A stretch of 18,371 bases of DNA from an uncultured Acetatifactor sp. GTDB taxonomy: Bacteria > Bacillota > Clostridia > Lachnospirales > Lachnospiraceae. The notes under the pieces were generated by a model, which saw only the letters and a program-made list of their open reading frames with translations, made no database searches and was not told the origin of the DNA. Within the stretch, counting starts at the first letter, position 1; each line of letters opens with the position of its first letter. The stretch covers positions 11,053 through 29,423 of the forward strand of contig CAJTSY010000028.1 in assembly GCA_910578995.1 (NCBI GenBank). Reading direction: 5' to 3'. The position numbers were made by a program, and so were the translations under genes. Of the stretch, positions 14,773 to 18,371 are shown in pieces.

Positions 14773-15391
14773 CTACTGCCCCTGCTGCCCATAAATCACT
14801 TTTTCGTCGTCATGTTCCATATCCTGATCCGGACAAGCCGGAGCAAAATGTTAAATCATCCGCTGTGCTTATCATGCAGGCATCTTCCACAACATATGCA
14901 TTTTCGCGCCTCACCAGCCTCCCCAGAAAATTGTAAGCTCCCGTCCCCGTCAATGTGGAAAAACAGATATGTTCGTCATCCGGATTGATGATCGGCTCCG
15001 ACCACCGCATAAAGAGGCCCGGTATCGCCGTGATTTCCTCGGGCAGCACCACATCCACAAGCTCTGCAGAAACACAGTGATCCAAATCCGGAGTGCATTC
15101 CAGCACATAATCTCCTAACAGAATCCGCTTATTATCAGTATAGCACATCCATCGAATGCCGTTTGCACCTTTTTTCTGCGGTATGATTCCGTCGAACAGT
15201 TCGCAGGCCTTCGTCCCGTCGTCCTCCATCGTATAGGCCCGGTACCAGTCCTTATCTTTGTCTGGCTTCCTCACCGCAACCAGCACCCTGCCGGAAAAAG
15301 TATATGTCCCGTTTACGTCAGAATCGATTCCCTCCGGCAGAGGAATATCCGTAACTTCTATGCGTCCGAATTCACCGCTCTCAATTATCAT
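14773..15391 (-). pseudogene. Truncated propeller-like protein of the glycosidase operon
   Basis: The open frame gives 193 residues (15391-14810) starting MIIESGEFGRIEVTDI. It contains sheet-rich segments such as GTYTFSGRVLVAV, WYRAYTMEDDGTKACELF and RWSEPIINPDDEHICFSTL that resemble TolB/WD40-type propeller blades. It stops abruptly after ADDLTFCSGLSGSGYGT. In another frame, immediately overlapping, reads PACPDQDMEHDDEKVIYGQQGQ ending at TAG (14775-14773), which looks like a natural C-terminus. I therefore infer an internal deletion or frameshift that removed the second half of a protein of roughly twice this size. The start overlaps the symporter gene by 11 nt. Function is unknown; similar propeller proteins may handle glycans, but that is inference. 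It could still be a short intact gene. Confidence 0.55.
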
Positions 15392-16868
15392 AGGATTTCA
15401 GCACAGCCTCCTTCTTTTCTGCAATACGTCTCTGGACTTCCACCATCTCTTCCTTCTCCAGCGAACAGAAGCGCATCGCAACAAGCGTTACGCCCCAGCC
15501 CAGGAGAGGCATGCCGAAGAATAGAACCATCGTCATCCAGAAAATACCGCCCGTCAGTTCGTCCGTGGGCTGCGGCATGGTTTCCGTATAGCCGATCAGC
15601 GCCACCGCGCCGGTTGCAATCAGCGCGCTCACGGAGGAAACCAGCTTGTCGATCACACTGTAAACTCCGGATACTACCGCCGGAATATACCTGCCCCCCC
15701 TGTCAAGCTCATAGTCGATGACATCCGCCATAAAAGCGCTTCCGCCAGTGGTTACGCACATCTTTGCACCGTTTAAAGCTAATGTCAGGACCACGTAAAT
15801 TGCCATCAACGGGAAAACTGTCGAGATATTTCGTGTATTTCCGCCCATATGTAAGATGACAAAAAAGAGAATCATCGCGCAACTCACAAATATAGAAAGA
15901 TAAGTCCAGGTCACAATCGTCTTCTTATTGCCATGTTTTCCCGCATATTTTGCCCCGACTACGGCAAACAGAATGGAAGGAATAATGCTTATGGTGCTTA
16001 ATGTCGTGGAAATGGACATGTCGCCGATGATGATTCCGCCCAACATGGTGTTGATAATGGACTGGCTTGCCACCTGCTGCGCAATTTTATCGGAAGCAGC
16101 CGATGCAATATAGCACTGCAGCGGACGATTGTTTTTCAACACCTCCAGCATATCTTTCAATTTGAGCTTTTCTTTCTTTGTCATAGTGCCGACAAAGTTT
16201 TCCGGTTTGTCATATTCCGAAATACCGATGCAGGCCAGTATCAGCCCCACAGCGGATACCCCCACCGTTATCCAACAGGCCGCCGCCAGAAACCCCTGAT
16301 TGTAACCGCCGTACTTCGGCATCAGGGTCACATAGTAAACCATATTTAAGGCAATCGGGACAATGTAATTAAATATCGTACTCCAAACGCCGACCATGGG
16401 CCGCTGTTTTGGATCGTTGGTCATCAGGGGAAATAAGGTCTGCCCCGTCATATTATACAATGTGTAGCCGATAATGTATAACATGTAAATCAGGATAAAG
16501 GCAATGATGCCGTGTCCTTTTCCGGCTGCCCAGTTGAACATCAGAAGCACTCCCAGCACCATTACCACCCATCCCGCCGCAAGCAGGATGCGGACTTTGC
16601 CGAAACGAGTATTTACCTTGTCATAAATAAAAGCCAGCATCGGGTCCGTGATGGCGTCAAAAATCCTGGTAAAGGTCAGGATTCCGCCCACCGCCACCGT
16701 CGCGATCCCGAAACCGATACTGGCCGAATAGCTGGCAAGGCCGATCAGGCAGTAAAAGCCCATGCCCACCAGACCGTTGGAAGCTACCATGATGATCTGC
16801 CATAATTTCGCCCGGCGATACTGTACGCCGTCAATCTGGCTCTGTGTCAATTTTTCTGCTTTTCCCAT
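15381..16868 (-). CDS. GPH (MelB-type) sugar:cation symporter
   Basis: 495 residues with about 12 hydrophobic segments. The family signature lies between helices 2 and 3: RIFDAITDPMLAFIYDK (68-84) followed by NTRFGKVR, with Asp71, Asp75 and Asp83 matching the cation-binding and loop acidic residues of MelB-like glycoside-pentoside-hexuronide transporters. A second conserved stretch, GSAFMADVIDYE, lies in the C-terminal half. It is an inner-membrane importer for di- or oligosaccharides or glycosides driven by Na+ or H+. Ribosome site AGGAGG 7 nt before the ATG. It is the first gene of the glycosidase series, behind a structured leader and divergent from the AraC gene. Substrate presumably carries rhamnose, since the series ends with GH78. 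Confidence 0.93.
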   Translation of the reverse strand: MGKAEKLTQSQIDGVQYRRAKLWQIIMVASNGLVGMGFYCLIGLASYSASIGFGIATVAVGGILTFTRIFDAITDPMLAFIYDKVNTRFGKVRILLAAGWVVMVLGVLLMFNWAAGKGHGIIAFILIYMLYIIGYTLYNMTGQTLFPLMTNDPKQRPMVGVWSTIFNYIVPIALNMVYYVTLMPKYGGYNQGFLAAACWITVGVSAVGLILACIGISEYDKPENFVGTMTKKEKLKLKDMLEVLKNNRPLQCYIASAASDKIAQQVASQSIINTMLGGIIIGDMSISTTLSTISIIPSILFAVVGAKYAGKHGNKKTIVTWTYLSIFVSCAMILFFVILHMGGNTRNISTVFPLMAIYVVLTLALNGAKMCVTTGGSAFMADVIDYELDRGGRYIPAVVSGVYSVIDKLVSSVSALIATGAVALIGYTETMPQPTDELTGGIFWMTMVLFFGMPLLGWGVTLVAMRFCSLEKEEMVEVQRRIAEKKEAVLKSYDN

Positions 16869-16914
16869 TTTCTTTCCTCCTGGTTTTGTTTTTCCTGCGC
16901 TAGGAACTGTCGGA

Positions 16915-16997
16915 AAATAACTGCTACAAATTCCCTTTGATTAAAGGGTTCGCGAAGCGTTTCCTGTCTATAAACCTGTAGCAGTTATTTGTAGACA
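16915..16997 (-). promoter_or_regulatory. Symporter mRNA leader with two competing stem structures
   Basis: In minus-strand RNA order: TGTCTA (16997-16992), AAATAACTGCTACA (16990-16977), TAGACA (16970-16965), the hairpin CCCTTT-AATC-AAAGGG (16948-16933) and TGTAGCAGTTATTT (16928-16915). The 14-nt arms pair perfectly across 48 nt. Pairing TGTCTA with TAGACA instead would enclose and sequester the first 14-nt arm. The second arm ends in TTATTTT, 47 nt before the start codon. An attenuator, RNA-binding-protein site or looped operator pair is possible. No known riboswitch class is recognised. Confidence 0.5.
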
Positions 16998-17014
16998 TTT
17001 CCTTCCCCTGTGGT

Positions 17015-17028
17015 TGATAACGATATCA
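17015..17028. promoter_or_regulatory. Palindrome TGATA-N4-TATCA, operator candidate
   Basis: A perfect 5-bp inverted repeat with 4-bp spacer lies just downstream of the likely symporter -10. The position suits a repressor or regulator site. AraC proteins more often bind direct repeats, so the binder is unknown. Confidence 0.3.
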
Positions 17029-17040
17029 CTGGCAAATCCT

Positions 17041-17046
17041 CTTATA
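17041..17046 (-). promoter_or_regulatory. Candidate -10 of the symporter/glycosidase series
   Basis: TATAAG on the minus strand, preceded by TTTT. No consensus -35 occurs 16-18 bp upstream, consistent with activator-dependent transcription by the divergent AraC protein. The transcript leader would be about 165 nt. Confidence 0.35.
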
Positions 17047-17137
17047 AAAACAGTGTAGCGGAAAACAGGGGAATGTGATAGAATAAAAATCTGATAATTA
17101 GAACTATATTATCCTTTTCTGCCTTTTGATTTGATGA

Positions 17138-17143
17138 TATAAT
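17138..17143 (+). promoter_or_regulatory. Candidate distal promoter of the AraC gene
   Basis: Perfect TATAAT preceded by TGA (extended -10). The hexamer 17 bp upstream is TTTTCT, a poor -35. The leader would be about 77 nt. Confidence 0.4.
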
Positions 17144-17163
17144 GACTAAGGAAAAAAGTTCCA

Positions 17164-17195
17164 GGTGCACTGAGCACCCGAAATTGTGGTAGAAT
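17164..17195 (+). promoter_or_regulatory. Proximal AraC-gene promoter with overlapping palindrome
   Basis: TGGTAGAAT (17187-17195) is an extended -10. The palindrome GGTGC-ACTGA-GCACC (17164-17178) covers the -35 position, where a bound regulator would block or guide polymerase. This suggests autoregulation. Leader would be about 25 nt. Confidence 0.4.
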
Positions 17196-17226
17196 AGATT
17201 TCAGATAAAAGGTAGGGGGCGCACAT

Positions 17227-18371
17227 ATGGATTTTGCCTTATTAAAAAAACTGCTGCACCATCTCTTGACGGTCTGTGTCACAGTATATGAGGGAGAGCC
17301 AGCGATTCTGGCGGCTTTTGAGGATAGATATTGTTTTCAGAAAGAGCTGCAACCCATGTTTACAGCAAAGTCCCTGTCCTATCTGGCAGAGTCCATGAAC
17401 AATTCGACTTTTTACGAAATTATAGATAAGTTCGACATCTGTCTTTTTTTCTTCCGGGCGGACGAAAAAGTATTTCTGATCGGCCCCTATGTCCGGTCAG
17501 AGTACTCCGACCAGAATACGCAGCGCATCCTGATCCAAAACCGGATGCCGGCTTCTTTTGCTCAGTCTTTTAAAACCTATTACACCGCCCTGCCGTTACT
17601 GGGAAGCTACCAGATCCAGCGTACTGTCATCGCATGCCTGGCATCCCTCTGCCCTGTCTGTCCGGAATATACCTACAGAAGGCTTCTGGGATTTCAGGAA
17701 GAACCGAAGGAAGCCAAATCCTATCGGCAGGAGTCCATTGACTACAGCGATATCTACCAACGGTACAATGCGGAAAACCGTCTCTTGGGGCTGATCGAGA
17801 AGGGCAGGGTGGAAGACGTTATGCAGGCTTTTGACGAAATGCTGGACAAATCCTCCCAGCTCACAGGACTGTTCATGAGCACCGCCTATCAGAGTCCCTC
17901 TTCCATCCTCCGGGCTCTGGCGCGCAAAGCGGCGGAAAAAAGCGGCCTGTCTGTGGTCATCATTGACCAGATTACCCAGAAGGCCGTTCAGCACCTTTCC
18001 GCCGCCTCCAGTATCCGGAAGCAGACGCAGTATAATTATGAAATGCTGATCGAGCTCACCGCCGCGGTGCGCAGCCACCTGTCCAATACCAGTGGTTATT
18101 CGCCGGAAATCGTCAAGGTGGTGGAGTACCTCTCCTTAAATTATACGCAAAATGCCGATATGGAGGAAATGTGCCGGATATCCGGTTACTCAGCCTCCTA
18201 CCTGTCGAAACTCTTCAAACGCGAAACCGGAAAGACCATGACCCAGTACACCGCGGACTTAAGATGCCGCCAGGCCGCCGAGATGCTGCGGGAGACGGGC
18301 CTGTCCGTCCAGGAGATCAGCAGCTATGTGGGCTATCTGGACAACAATTATTTCGTGAAAGTATTCAAAAA
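17227..18371 (+). CDS. AraC-family transcriptional regulator, last few codons beyond window
   Basis: 381 complete codons are visible and the frame is open at the right edge; only a handful of C-terminal residues should be missing. Ribosome site GGGGG about 8 nt before the ATG at 17227. The N-terminal 290 residues form a sensor region without a recognisable named domain; SIDYSDIYQRYNAENRLLGLI precedes a helical segment as in other Lachnospiraceae AraC proteins. Residues about 292-381 are the paired helix-turn-helix domain: first motif MEEMCRISGYSASYLSKLF from 312, second LSVQEISSYVGYLDNNYFVK from 359. It is the only plus-strand gene, divergent from the symporter and glycosidase genes, and is the probable sugar-responsive activator of that series. 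The inducer is unknown. Confidence 0.92.
   Translation, partial: MDFALLKKLLHHLLTVCVTVYEGEPAILAAFEDRYCFQKELQPMFTAKSLSYLAESMNNSTFYEIIDKFDICLFFFRADEKVFLIGPYVRSEYSDQNTQRILIQNRMPASFAQSFKTYYTALPLLGSYQIQRTVIACLASLCPVCPEYTYRRLLGFQEEPKEAKSYRQESIDYSDIYQRYNAENRLLGLIEKGRVEDVMQAFDEMLDKSSQLTGLFMSTAYQSPSSILRALARKAAEKSGLSVVIIDQITQKAVQHLSAASSIRKQTQYNYEMLIELTAAVRSHLSNTSGYSPEIVKVVEYLSLNYTQNADMEEMCRISGYSASYLSKLFKRETGKTMTQYTADLRCRQAAEMLRETGLSVQEISSYVGYLDNNYFVKVFK

Larger units (their letters stand above)
16869..17226. other. 358-nt divergent intergenic region between symporter and AraC genes
   Basis: No gene. It carries the leader and likely promoter of the minus-strand glycosidase series and promoters for the AraC gene on the plus strand. 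Individual elements are listed separately. Confidence 0.7.

Noticed and set aside
17596..18078. 160-codon minus-strand frame opposite the AraC gene
   Set aside because: Antisense to a well-supported AraC reading frame; no domain or ribosome site.
1..18371. Possible CRISPR array, tRNA, insertion sequence or phage genes
   Set aside because: The only tandem repeats are short in-frame coding repeats; no spacer-repeat pattern, cloverleaf with CCA end, transposase or integrase motif was seen.

Overview
This is a chromosomal window from a fairly GC-rich Clostridia, most likely a Lachnospiraceae gut bacterium. The evidence for that is the strong AGGAGG-type ribosome binding sites, the VTC/DUF4956/CotH surface cluster, and a Gram-positive style sugar-utilisation locus with a GPH symporter, cytoplasmic glycosidases and an AraC regulator. 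No signal-peptide-bearing enzyme appears in that locus. All genes lie on the minus strand except the AraC regulator at the right edge. I found no tRNA, rRNA, CRISPR array, insertion sequence or phage gene.

Left part (1-4262), a decaying regulated envelope module. In transcription order it holds an OmpR-type response regulator, the stub of its histidine kinase, a stand-alone GNAT acetyltransferase, a VTC-domain protein, a DUF4956 membrane protein and a CotH-like kinase protein running off the left edge. The regulator gene is frameshifted at a run of seven G. The kinase is reduced to about 28 codons, with its start fused out of frame to its C-terminus. The DUF4956 protein lacks its usual N-terminal segment. 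An identical 18-bp direct-repeat box, TTTCAGGTACATTTCAGG, lies upstream of both the regulator and the VTC gene, each time exactly 9 nt before a -10 hexamer. I read this as the operator of the damaged two-component system, linking it to autoregulation and to VTC-DUF4956.

Middle (4329-5525): a PF00756-type serine esterase with a long structured leader.

Right part (5526-18371), a glycoside-utilisation locus. An AraC regulator (plus strand, incomplete) is divergent from a minus-strand series: GPH/MelB-type symporter, a broken propeller-like gene, GH2, GH1, a xylose-isomerase-like TIM barrel protein, GH43 with a discoidin-like module, and GH78 alpha-L-rhamnosidase. The likely logic is import of small glycosides or oligosaccharides by the symporter, then intracellular removal of rhamnosyl, beta-linked and pentosyl or similar residues, with the TIM barrel protein and perhaps the esterase completing breakdown. 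The intergenic gaps of 120-154 nt carry inverted repeats, and the symporter leader can fold into two competing structures.

Most striking points: the shared operator geometry around a broken two-component system, the kinase stub, the in-frame stop between VTC and a shortened DUF4956, the cysteine-containing 3 x 30 bp repeat inside the GH2 gene, and the symporter leader.
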